Shown one piece after another: positions 1 through 11,719 of a stretch of DNA of 64,000 bases. Under the pieces are notes generated by a model. It worked only from the letters and a program-made list of their open reading frames with translations, searched no databases and was not told the origin of the DNA. Made by a program: the position numbers and the translations under genes. Source of the stretch: Burhinus oedicnemus (taxonomy: Eukaryota > Chordata > Aves > Charadriiformes > Burhinidae); assembly GCA_008921705.1 (NCBI GenBank), contig VFFE01007901.1, positions 608,247-672,246 of the forward strand. The letters run 5' to 3'. Each line of letters starts with the position of its first letter. The first letter of the stretch is position 1.

Positions 1-3000
1 TAATCAGCATCATGGGAGGTCCTTGTTCTCAGTACGCAACAAGAAATGCTCAGAGAGGGAATTTTGAGAAATTGCTGTTGGACATTCACGGCCAGGTGCT
101 TTGGTGTCCATGGTGGAGGTGTTTTGGTGGAACCGCACGGTGACAAGACTCTGGATGCAGAATCTGTGTTTGGAAGCACAGCCGGCCCTGCTGCATACCA
201 CACCGAGCAATTAATTTTATCAGGAACCAAACAGAGGAGACACATTAAATAGCAGAGCGGAGCGTGTCCCCGCAGGCAGAGCTGGGGAAGAAGATAGAGC
301 ACCTTGGCTGGATATGAAAGGCTCCGGAAGAACAAAAGAAGAGAAGGAGGCAACAAAAATCAGATGGGAAAACAAACTCACTAATTTGTTTAAAGAGCCA
401 CAGACCCTGAGCCCTGAACATTAGAGATTTGGGGGGGCTTTAGTAAAGATGAAGATGAGGGCACCATGTGATTCGTTAATCTCTTACCTGGCCCAGACAG
501 GAGAGAGGGACAAATATGCCGTACTGCGATGTGGCTTCCCACAGAGCATTGCAATGCTGGGAAGAACTGAAACAACCACAGGATGCCCTCGGTAAGTCCA
601 TTAACTGAGAGGCTTCTTCCTTTTCATGCCTCTTCCCTCCAGACCGTGTACCTTTCACCCTCAGTACAGCTCTGGAGATCATAGAAGCTGGCATTGCATG
701 TGGACATGATGAGGGAGGTTGAAAATCAGGCTTAAGATCTTCAGCCTGCTGTGGCTTGGACTTAAAGCATCCACAACACACTCAGAAAGACAAAACTTGA
801 GCTGTCTGCTGCCGTCCCAGCCCTGCCTGCTCCCAGCCCATCCAGACTGCCTGAAGCTTGGGTTCCCATAGTATCCTGAATGTACCCTGAGTATGTCCCT
901 CCCCAGTGCTCCCAGCATGGGGCTGAGGGCTCCAGTGAAGGCTATGGTGGTCTGGAAGACAAATGTGGACTCATAATAGGCAGCATGGATGTGCCTGGTA
1001 AGGTCCTGTGATAGCTGCAGAAAGTCCTACAACCTCACCCATCCTTTTTTGTTTGGTCCTTTACTGAGTCATTGCTTTGGAGAGACACATCCCTCCTGCT
1101 GATGGGCCATACAGCTATATATTGGTGAGATCCCTCACATGAGGTCCCTACTGCTAGTGGAGCTGCCCAAAGAGATGGCAGATCCTACAAAGTCCCCCCT
1201 GCTCCTGTGCAAGGTCTGACACACGCTTGGAGAGAGGCACCAATGAACTTCAAACCAGCCTCCACCCAGCACAGAAACGCTCCGTAGATTCCCTTGTCCT
1301 TTGCTGGATTTCTGACAGTCTCCCATTCCTCTGTGACCAAACAGCTCGTCTCTACCAGTGATGCCTTTAGCATGTGTCTGGAGTTGAGGATCCACGTCCT
1401 ACCAAACACTACAAAGCGTCAGCAGAGGCAAGGGCATGAAAACCAGGAAACACTACGATGGAAAAGGGAAGTGACTGCGACACACACCCTCTCCTTCTCT
1501 TAGGAGTCTGTCCCTCTTTGGGGACCTGAAGGAAGAGCCAGGCTGGAGTTTTCTGCTTCGAAGGTAGCTCAGGAGTTGACATTTCCAATGCATTGTAAGA
1601 TGGGGAGAAAAGCAACCAGCTGATTCTAGGAAGAGACCCTCAGTGTGGTATCAAAGCCACAGCCTTCACTAGGACGTAACCCAGACAGAGCGTCCCATGA
1701 GTTTTATAGCTGAAGCTGTTGATTTACTTACCACAAGGGTCACTTCTGTGCCACATTTCATGCCTGGTCCCCCCTAACACAAGCAGGACCCACTGACGGA
1801 AGGGGGCAGAACCTGGTTCTCTCTCCTCAGCATCTCCTTACATGCCCCTTGCCATATACTCTGCCCATTGGCTTGACCCTTTGGACACAATGGCTCATAG
1901 CAGAGGAAAAAAACTCTGATATAAGCTTGAATTTCCAGTCCTCTTTGGACTCTGCCACCTCTCCCATCTCTTCCCACCCTGGAGCATGGACTGCTGAAGC
2001 TGCTGCTTTCTTCTCATCCCAGTCACCTTGCCAGTGAAGAAGTGATGCTCCTGCACAGCCAGAGGTGCTGGATGCTCTGTTTACTTTCTAGCTCGAACTC
2101 TCCCTTTCTTTCTGAAGTTGGTCTTTCTGTCCTTGAGGACCTGAGGGACGTTCAAAAGGAGGGCAAAACCCCATAAAATACCAGGTGGTAAAGTCCATAA
2201 GCGCGCTCTCCAGGTAAGGCACTCTCGCGCTCATCCCTAGGTACAAACGAGGGCATTATCCCCGTTAGCTATTCTCTAGCATGTCAGACTCATCCAGCCC
2301 GTTTCTCTCCCTCCGAAACACGGTGGGCTTTTAGCCCGAGCATTGGGGGGGGTGTTTGATTTTTAATGCTTACTTATTTATTTTTGACATTGCACAGGCC
2401 ATTCCAGCACCCGCTTTATCTCCAGTGATCTTTGACCCCTGCATGTCAGGAGTTCAATCTGGTACGTTCCACTCTTTGCCCCCACTTAATTCTTTTTTAG
2501 CTGCTCAGCCTTTGAAACCTGGTGCCATATGCCAGCCCAAAAGAGTCCCGATCAATACCGGGGGACCACGTCTCTGTGACCTCGCAACCTGCACCGTAAA
2601 GGGCAGAGGGCAGAGCGGAGCGTTGGCCATGTTTTCATTACGAGATTTCAGCTGCATTTGTTGGAGGAGGAGGGAGAGCTTTTCTTTCTTGCTTTCTTTC
2701 TTGCTTTCTTTTCATGAAATTTAGTCCAGCTGGGACGCCAGAGCTCCTGGCTGCCTCTCGACTCCTCTGCCTCATTTAATGAAAGTGAGCAAGAGAACCG
2801 CTAAAAATCGGGATGCCTGAAAAGATCAGCAGCACGTCTCGGTATAAGAAAGGAATTGTTCATGCCTGTCCCTCTCCGACAGCCAGGGTGCTTTGGGGCT
2901 GCAAAGTCTCAGTCTCCCTTGTAACGGAGGCACCCAGTAAAAATCGCTCGGTCGGCACCGAAGAGCCCTGGCAGCAACGTTGCTGCTTTGCAAATTGGGG

Positions 3001-6000
3001 GGCACCTGGTTTCTCTCCCCCAAAGCTCAACCTCTTGCACAGCCGAGCCTCTGCCCCAGGGCAAAGAGTCCCTCGGGAAGGTGCCGCGGATCCACGGCTG
3101 GGGCGCACGTCCCTGCCTTGCACCCCACCTCACAGGCAGGGCGGTGGGATTCCCCCAGCCCACCCCGCCGAGGGGCTGTGCGAACCCTGCCTTCTCAGGG
3201 CGCACTAGTCGAGGGCCACCGTACCCGAAAGCCACTCTTTTTTCAGGCACAGACCTACCGCTTGGTCATTTGTTTTTTTTTTCTCCTCTTCTCTGTGCAA
3301 AAGGTACAGGCGCCTGCTTTCTGCCCTGGTTGCTTTCATTTTTAGAACAAGGAGAAGAAGACATGAAAAGGGAAAAAGCTTGCGGTGTCTCCTTGGGACA
3401 GCAGGGCTTTGGCGGTACTGCTTCCAAAGGGACATTTAACCCAGCTTTGCTCCATCAGGGAGAAAAACCCGGCAGTTAAGTCCAAACCAAAACTGCTCAG
3501 CTGGCAATGTCTGGCTACCAAGCATCTGTAGGATCTTCTCCGTTTGCTGCTGTGGGTCCCGTCCCCATGGCGTTTGGTGCCGCGTCCTGGCAGAGCAAGG
3601 CTGCCAGGGACCCTGTGGCAGGGCCAGGCTGATGGTGGCTGTCACCTCGTTTGCGACACACCAAGACGCTCTTTCCCTTGGGCAGAGGTCCTGTGCCATA
3701 CCCATAGCTGGGGAAAACCTGCTCCCCAAGACAAGTGTCAGACCTCCGAGGGGTGCAGGACAGAGCATGGCCATGCCACCGGCCACCACTGTGCAAGCCA
3801 TGGGCCACTGGGCTCTGAACTCAGCAGCCAAATCCTGTTAACCTCCTGGTGCCCCAAGGTGCTGAGCACCTTCCGTACCCCAGGTGTCCGCAAGGGGAAG
3901 ATGTGGTTGACCCACACCCTTGGTAAGCAATGGAAAGGGCCAGTGGGGTGGTTTGATCGGTGTGGTTTTGGCTGCTGGTTGAAGAGTTTAATTCCTGGTA
4001 TTAGCATGACTGCCCAAACCTGTCCCACCCAGACCTTCCCTTCTCCTCACCTTCGCTTCCACCTCTCTGCAGAGGGAGGGACAGTCCACCCCAGGCTCTG
4101 CAGGACAAAAGCTATGTCCCATCAGGAATAAAAGCACTTTTGAACGATCCTTGCAGACTATCGGTTTGGGGTCAGTGGCTTGTGCATGATCGTCTTAGGG
4201 GCCTTTTGGGGACATTTTTGAGCTTCAATGAGTTGATGACTCCCACCTTACCCTAATTACCCAAAGCCCCGTGGGGTGAGAGCACCACATCCTGGCTCTC
4301 CCCAGGGTGTCCGGATGTCTCTCCGAGGCTGGAGAGCCAGGAAAGCCCCCACTTGCATAGGTCCATGACCCAAGTGTTTGCCCAAGGACAAGAACAATGG
4401 GGCATCTTATACTTAGTGTGCAGTACCCATTGGCGGCAAGGGGAGCCGATACCCCAGACAGAGGGCACTGCTGTGCACCATCTAATTAACCCTTCTGACA
4501 GCTTCGATTAAAAATAAAGGGGCCTTCAGGTCCCTGCTGGAGTGGCCTATTTTACGTGTGCATCTCCTTGGTTTTGCCTCAGCATATGATGTTCAGGAGG
4601 CAGTTATTTCAGGAAAGGTACGCTATAGATAACTGATCTGCCAGCCAGGTGTCATGTTCCTTCATTTATTTTCAATTACTTTGTCTCTTTAGCTCCAGTG
4701 AGAATTGCCTGGTGTCAATTCATTTGGTCACCTCCGTGCCTGCCGCACCTCTCGGGAGGCACTTCTCCGGTGCGGTGTGATCTCTCCCCAGGGGCAGGCT
4801 GTTACAAAACAGCTCTGCTTCTCTTTCAGCTTCATCTTGTTCTCGTCTTCCGGGCCAACCCCAACTCTGTGCCCCTTGTCAGGGTCGCACGGAGCTTCTG
4901 GAAGCAGCAATGGTGTGAGCAGATAGAGGAGAAAAGGCGAGGAACCCAATCTTTGGGGTGGGAGCTTCCCCTCTGCTCCTCAGGATGCTCGTGACAGCAC
5001 GGGTAGGGGCAGTGCCCTGCACGCTCAGCTGCAAAGGCTTCCTACAAACCTCCTTCCCAAGTGCATCTGGCTGTCATTACTTGCTAGGTGGCAAGTGCAA
5101 GGCCCCTGGACCTCCTCTGTCCCTTGGCTCATTGCCCTGAAGCTCATTCACCCCCTCAGCTGCTGAACATCGGGCCAGTTCGGGTGTCTACGTGTGCATA
5201 CAGTGACCTGGACCACTGGGCTTGTCTGGCCAGGAGGAACGTTCCTCTCCTTTTGTGGGGAACTCTCTCAGGCAGAGCAGTCAGGATGAGGGTGGGAACC
5301 CAGGACCTCCTGGTCCCTCATCTCAGTTTCCCTACGCTACGTGCACACATACACTCGCAGAGGTGCCTCGGTCCCACAGTGCAGAACCTGCCTCTCCTGG
5401 CCGAGACCCGTGGCCAGCCTTTCATCTGGGACAGCATTGTCCCCTCGGAGGTGCGCCCATAGGTCTGGGCCAGCAGCACCCTAAAGCCATCAGAGCACAG
5501 GAGTCAGGCACCGTCCCGACAAGCACCAGGGGAAGGTGGTTTGTGCTGACAATCTCAGGACAGGCTCTTTCCCACTGTGGACTCCGCTTTTATCCTTTTT
5601 CACCCACCAACACCATGCTGTGTCCCTCCAGCAGCTCCTTCCCACCGCCCAGCCCCTGCTCCCTCCCCAGCCCAGCCAGAGCTGCCTGCTGGCTCCCTGC
5701 CATTCCGTCCATGCCCATCCCGTCTCCCCGTAACAGCGGGGACAACTGCTGGGGCAGATGGCACCATGCAGAGACATGGGGACGCTCCTGACAGGAGGAG
5801 ACACCAATGTCACCAGATGTGTCTGGGAGAGACAATCCAGCCCTCCTGCCTGGTGCCAGAGAATCCCACGCTGCGCTTTGTCACTAAAGCCAGGCTGAAC
5901 CCGTCACATCCAAATTCCCCGATGCCCAGGGGAAGTCCAGACCTGCAGTTTAAGTCTAACCTCTCCTCTAGCTGAACCCTCTCGTGGTGGACCGCCTTTA

Positions 6001-9000
6001 GGATGAAACATCCCCATGCTTGCTTACACCTCTGGGCACATTTTACCCTGCTGAGCCAATCTCCGAGTGCGATCGGAGCCGTTCCTGGCATGTCCCCACT
6101 CCTGCTGGCACCGCTGAGCTGGCAGGGCTAGTGACACGGGCTTGCTCCTCTGCCTGCTCACTGTCAGCAGCACGGCCAGCTCAGCGCTGATGGTGACAAC
6201 AGCAGGGACCAAGAAGGGCATGAGGTAATTTTCAGATCCGTCGGGAGGTTTTCAGCAGCGATGGCTGGAAAAAAAACAGCATTTTTCCCGTGAAAAGGGG
6301 CACATTTGCTCTGGTTTCAATGAGAAAGAAATAAATAGAAAGCCTGGTAGTGACTGTCCTTAATTGATTAGTCATTTCTGCAGATGATAATTGCACATCA
6401 AAAGACTGAGATCCTACTGTTTCAGGCAAACGTCCTTACGAATAACAGCAAGGCACAGGGGGAGTGGATACAGGAAATAAATCCTTTAGAAGCTACCCAG
6501 GAGAATTTGGAGTCCGTGTTTCATTTCAGGAAAACAATTTTGCTCTGAACGTGCCTGGAAGAAACATTCTTAACCTCAGCCTCTTCCCGAGCGCCAGAAA
6601 CATGGAGAGGGAGGATGCCACGGGAGCGCCCTTGTGAGGAGCCCTCCAGCCAGGGGAAAACATCACTTCTTCAGACACTGGTGGAGAACTTTAAAACGCA
6701 GTTGGCTGCAGAGCCAGGGGCTCAGACGTTGCCGGTCGTGCGTGTAGGGGTATGGTAGGAACGCCAGGAAGACCAGCAGCCCTGCAGCTTGGTGCATCAG
6801 CGCTCAGTAGCTGCTGAGGACAAAGCCTGGGGAAGGAGTGAAAGAGCTTGTCAGTGACGGGGCTAAAAATTGGGAGATGGACCTCCTGTCCCTCCCGCTT
6901 TTTGCGCATCATCCCCAGTTTACGATCCTTTCCACACATTGCAGCTTTCTGCTCTCTCCGACGTGTGTCCTGGGTATCCAGTCTGACTCCTGATCCCCAG
7001 GCTGCGACGTCTGGGCCACCGGTTGAACCGCCGGCTCCTGGGTTCACATGAGAATCTCCATGCTCATTTAATTATTCCAGTGAAGCTGCTAGCCCTGGTG
7101 TCTGGCAAAAGAAGCTTGTGAGCATGACTCAGTCAGCCTCCAAAAGCAGCAGCGAAAAACAAGAATCTGCTGTGAGCTGCATCTTGATTTTTAAGGCAAT
7201 CTCGTGATGTTTTGCAGGGCCAAAGCATGGGTCTGCAATATCAGGACAGCGCCATAAACCGCAGGCGTTTCTGGGTGCTTATAAGCAAACTGTCCATTTT
7301 GCAAAAGGACCGTGGCACATTGTCACCACTGGGGTCCCGGGGACTGTCTTGCCTGTAGGGAGGAAGGCTCCTCTGCATCCCCAGGGCTGATGCCACAGCA
7401 CGGCTGAACCTTCTGCAGGTGTCAGTTCTTGTTTGGGCTACGTCAAAGGCTCCCAGCTCCCACACCTGGCCCAGGTGAGTCCCAAACCCATGATGCCTCC
7501 AGGGCCCCATTTCCCAAACTTCACTGAGCAGCTCTGAACAGTGGCAGGCAAGGCAGACCCAGGGGGCAACATCAGACTCTGCTCTCGCATCTGCCCAGAC
7601 CAGAGCAGCATTAGCTTCTTTGGGCCAGAGCAGTGGTCAGAGGTCTGCAGACCAATAAGCTGCCCTCAGCCCTCCGTGGAGGATGACTATGGCCGAGTGA
7701 GGAACTGTTTGTGGATGCGGAGAAGCCATTCTGCAAATCCCGCTAGCCTAAACTCCTGCTCCATGGTCCCTACAGCTTGTGGTGACAGGTTAGATTGGAC
7801 CTTCCACCTGGTCCTACCCAGCTCTGTATGTCCAGGTTCCTACACGCATATCACCTTCAGCGTGACTTAAAAACCAGCCAGCATTTTATTATTCCTTCGT
7901 CTCCTCATCACCGTCACTGATGAAGTCACTGATGAAGCAGCGCTTTGGATCCTCAGGGTAGGCTGAATTCCCCTTCTGACCCGCTGAAACCGCCACGGCA
8001 GCCGGGTCCAGATCCGTTCCCTTCAGATGTCTTCTGCGTGGAGGGCTGTCGAGAACTCCTTCCCCCTCCACAGTCAGTGAAGAGAAATAGGCACTTTCAG
8101 GGCATGAGTCATCTGACCTATTTAGCCATCTTTGGAAGAGATGAATGAGTCCTTAAGAGGGCTTGTTTCTTTCCACTGTCTAGACAGCCAACCTCTCAAC
8201 TGCGAACACCTACCCTTGCTCTCCTGGAGCACGCCAGGCATCCTTCCCAGGCTGGCGAGGGATGCTGGCTTCTTGTGGGTTTCCAGCACAGGCAGAGGGT
8301 TGGATCACACCTGGACATCCTCAGAGGGATTTGAGCTTGGCCTAACTTTGCTTCCTCTGAAGGCAAGGGAAGATTTCAACACCAAAAGGGTGGAAATCCA
8401 CTTCTGGAAAACCTTCTCTGCCTCCAAGGGAGGGTTTCGCAAAGCTGAGCTTGCTCTGGCCATGGTGGTCCTAGGACAGCATGGTACAGGCCATTTCAGC
8501 TCTGAACATCTGGCTGTGTTAGCCAAGAAAAAGTGGCTTATTATTCTAGGCTAAACCAGCAAGAGCGACTCAGCCACCCAGGCGGTACAGTTATGTGACT
8601 GTGACCTGGTGCTACCACCAGTTCACCTGGGGCCCTGTGCTCTACGGGCTGTGCCATGGTGTGCTTGAGCCGGCGGAGCCTCTGCTTGGTCTTCACATGG
8701 ATGCAAACCAGAAAAACCTGTGCAGTTTAAAGAATCATGCGCATCTTAGGAAAAAGGCCGATTGCTGTCACTTTTTGTGATTCCTGTGACCGTAATGACA
8801 CAGGAGAAGGAAAATGTCTAAGTAAGCAATTACCATCTCTTTCAGATCATCGTGGTCTGTAGGTCACCTACCTGTGCCTCTCTGCTGATTTCACATTACA
8901 GTTCAGCTCCTGAGCTCTCCATCAGCTTTCCTCTACAGGACCACGCTGATAAAGATCTGTAGATGCCAGTAAGATTTGGTGGCATGAATTGATAAGGACA

Positions 9001-10269
9001 GGGAAGGCTTGGGAAGGTGGTACAAACCAAAAGGGCTCTAACACAGTTAAGAGAAGGCTGTGCCTCTAGGAGTGAAACTGGTTGGCTGTTTCCAAGAAAG
9101 AGGAACTTTGGCACTGTAAAGAGCCAATGGCCTAAAGTCATCTTTTGTTTTAAAAAAGCAGGGGAAGAGTGAGTCACAGCGGGGATTGGTCTCACATCTG
9201 TACGCCACAACCCTGAGGCAGATCCTGAATGCTGTGGCTTAGGCATTGGAACGTCTTTTGGAAAGCATGCTCTGATACCAGCGATGGTATACACAGGACT
9301 CCAAAACCAGTAAAACAGCCTGAGAAAAGGCTTTATGGTGAGAAACACGGAGAATGCATGTTTTTAATCAAGGACGAAGGTTGAGAGGACTCTTGAGCAC
9401 AGGTCAGGCCTAGCAAAACCAGCCTATGAAAGGACTTCTGCAGCCAGAGGAAACAGGCTCAGCCAGACCAAGGGCTAGAAGCTGAAGCCGACAAGCTCAA
9501 ATGGGAGTAAGGGAGGTGCCGTGGGATTCATTAGCCACCAAATCTATGTGAAAGGACTCCATGCTCTGGAAGTGCTTGAATAAAGATCCACCGTCTTTGT
9601 GAGAGAGGAGCTTTAGGTGAATAGAAGGTGCCCCCGACCCAAGAAGAACCTACTGGGCTCTGTACATGCAGAAGTGCGTGAAACGGTGGCCTACAATATG
9701 CAGGGAGAGATCAGAGGCACCAGCCTGATCCAGCAACTGCCGGTGCCATGGCACAGATTCATCCTTCTGGAGCTAAACATGTCACCGAGGTGCCTTCTGC
9801 AGCTGGTGGGAAGAGACAGCCATGCCCCAAACTGCAGCTCCTCCTGCAGAAGGTGTCTGTTGCCCCATGTCACCACCCCATCTCTTCGGGCAGAAGAAGA
9901 GGCTTTGGGAATATGTTGGAATCTCTTGTGGAGTGACTGAAATCTCCCAAATCTCAGGGATTTCTTACCTCAGTCCCTCCCTATTTGCTCCTGCCCTTTG
10001 CTACAGGAGCCTACCGTTCCTCAAGGATCCGGGGCAGTCGAAGCAAGGAAGCACACACTGAGATTTTTGAGGTTTCCTTTAAACATCAGGAGAGGGCTAC
10101 CAGAGGAGATCTCACGGAGTTAAAAACGATCTCCCCAACACTCAGTCCATGCCAGCGCAAGCCCAGCCGGCCAGCACCCCACGGCCAGCACCCCGCGGCC
10201 AGCACAAGCCCTGCCGAGGCAGGAGTCTGAGTCATGCCCCGGCCATCACGAAGACAAGAATGAGACCGT
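1..10269. other. Intergenic DNA downstream of SPRY3; no gene recognised
   Basis: No exon of a known family could be recognised here on either strand. VAMP7, which lies beyond SPRY3 in the human order, was looked for by its longin and SNARE sequence and not seen. The open frames are short and lack family features. A (CTTT)n-type tract lies near 2,685-2,712. AT-richer patches with homeobox-like TAAT/ATTA words occur near 4,615-4,740 and 6,335-6,430 and are listed as candidate conserved non-coding elements. The segment 8,820-9,600 differs in texture from its surroundings and could be an old interspersed repeat or a non-coding transcript, but I cannot identify it. Confidence 0.5.
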
Positions 10270-10289
10270 GTTCAAAATTAATATATATT

Positions 10290-10295
10290 TTTATT
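10290..10295 (-). terminator. SPRY3: Candidate SPRY3 poly(A) signal (AATAAA on minus strand)
   Basis: The plus strand reads TTTATT here, giving AATAAA on the minus strand, the SPRY3 sense strand. It sits at the end of the AT-rich block, with an A/T-rich then T/G-rich sequence following at the usual distance, so cleavage would fall near 10,270. It is the best-placed minus-strand signal downstream of the SPRY3 stop codon, but this rests on sequence context alone. Confidence 0.45.
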
Positions 10296-11713
10296 GAATA
10301 ATTGCTCTAAGTGGGCTTGTGAAGCCACCCATAGAATTACTTCTTTCATCTCAGCAGTGGTTCAGTAACAGTTATTAGCTTTGCAAGAGAAGAAAACCAA
10401 ACAGAAAAGGGTGCATTAAAATAAATAGGTTATTTTTTTTCTTATCTTTAAAATAAACTTTTCAAATAAATACTTTGGTTGGGTTTTTTTATTTTATTTT
10501 TTTCCCTTAAAAGGTACAAGAGTATTGTCAAAAAACAGCCATCAGGTTATAAACATATATTATACCTTATAGAAAGGAACCCAAATAAAGACAGCCGGGG
10601 GAGGGATCTCTTTGTACACTGTACAGAATGCCTTTGTACCAATTAAATGGAGAATTAGAGGCTTCGGTTCTTGGTACGAGACTCTCCTTTGAAGCCAAGG
10701 GTGATCCGTCTTCTAAGGAGAACTTTGTGCTGAGGACACCTGGGGAGGCAGGAGGCTGCGCGGCCGCCGCCGCTCCGCAGAGCATCGCCAAGGCCTGAGG
10801 GAACCGCTGGGAAAGGATGGGAAGAGGGGAGAGGGAAGGGAAGGGGGAGAGGGGCTCCGCTGGGGCAGAGCGGCAGCACGGGCAAGGCGGGGACCAGCCG
10901 TGACACCTCCAGGATGACCACGCACCTCTTGGCTGATGCTGCCCATGGGACAGAGGGTGTGAGAAACCTCCTCTCCCAATGCCCAGGCCAGCTTATCAGG
11001 GTGGGTTTGGTCCTGCTCATGCTGAAGCCCTTTGGGGTGCTGCAGGAAGGTGCAGCAGGTGACAAACCCAGCAAGAGACTTCGCTCTGCCCCACGGAGGC
11101 GTGCGATCTCTTCCCATCCACCCAACGTCCCTCCTGGTGGCAGTCCCCCTGCAAGGGGACGGTTCAGCCTCCCTGGCTTATGCCCTCAAGGGGTTCTTCT
11201 GCGACATCACCCCAAGCAGGACAACAGATCTCACCTGCGCAACCACCCAGCCGGCACTCTGGGAGAGATTGCAAGAGATCCCGATGCTCGCTGAGAAATG
11301 CCCCGAAGCAGATTGAGCCCAAAAAGATCACAGCTCTGGTTTGGCCCACGTGGACCAGATGCCGACCAGCAGCCTCCAGCTGCTGTGAGCATCCCACAGG
11401 TCTGGGCTCCGCAGGCTCCTTGAAGGAGACAAGCCTGAACTGGATCCTATTAAAGACCAAGAATGGGCTTTGGGGCGGGGGTACGTCCCTTATCTACTTT
11501 CCTCACATGCTGATCACAAAAAATTAGACCTTCCAATATCCGAAGACCTCCCAGCTTTCTCCAGCCTCCAAACACCCAAGGGCCAGAGACAGAGAGCAAA
11601 CTAACAAAGCCGGTGCTGGAAACAGCAAGTTTGGGGCACGGCGTGCTCCTTCCCTGTGCAGTCCTGTCGTGCAAACCTTGCAGCAGCTCCTCTCACCCCT
11701 CCGCTCATCCCTC

Positions 11714-11719
11714 TTTATT
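11714..11719 (-). terminator. SPRY3: Alternative minus-strand poly(A) signal
   Basis: TTTATT on the plus strand gives AATAAA on the minus strand. It lies inside the proposed SPRY3 3'UTR and could terminate a shorter isoform. The surroundings are GC-richer than at the 10.29 kb signal, so it is the weaker candidate. Confidence 0.2.

Noticed and set aside
2680..2712. CTTT tract as a retroposon tail
   Set aside because: No element body or target-site duplication was seen next to it. It is a simple repeat.
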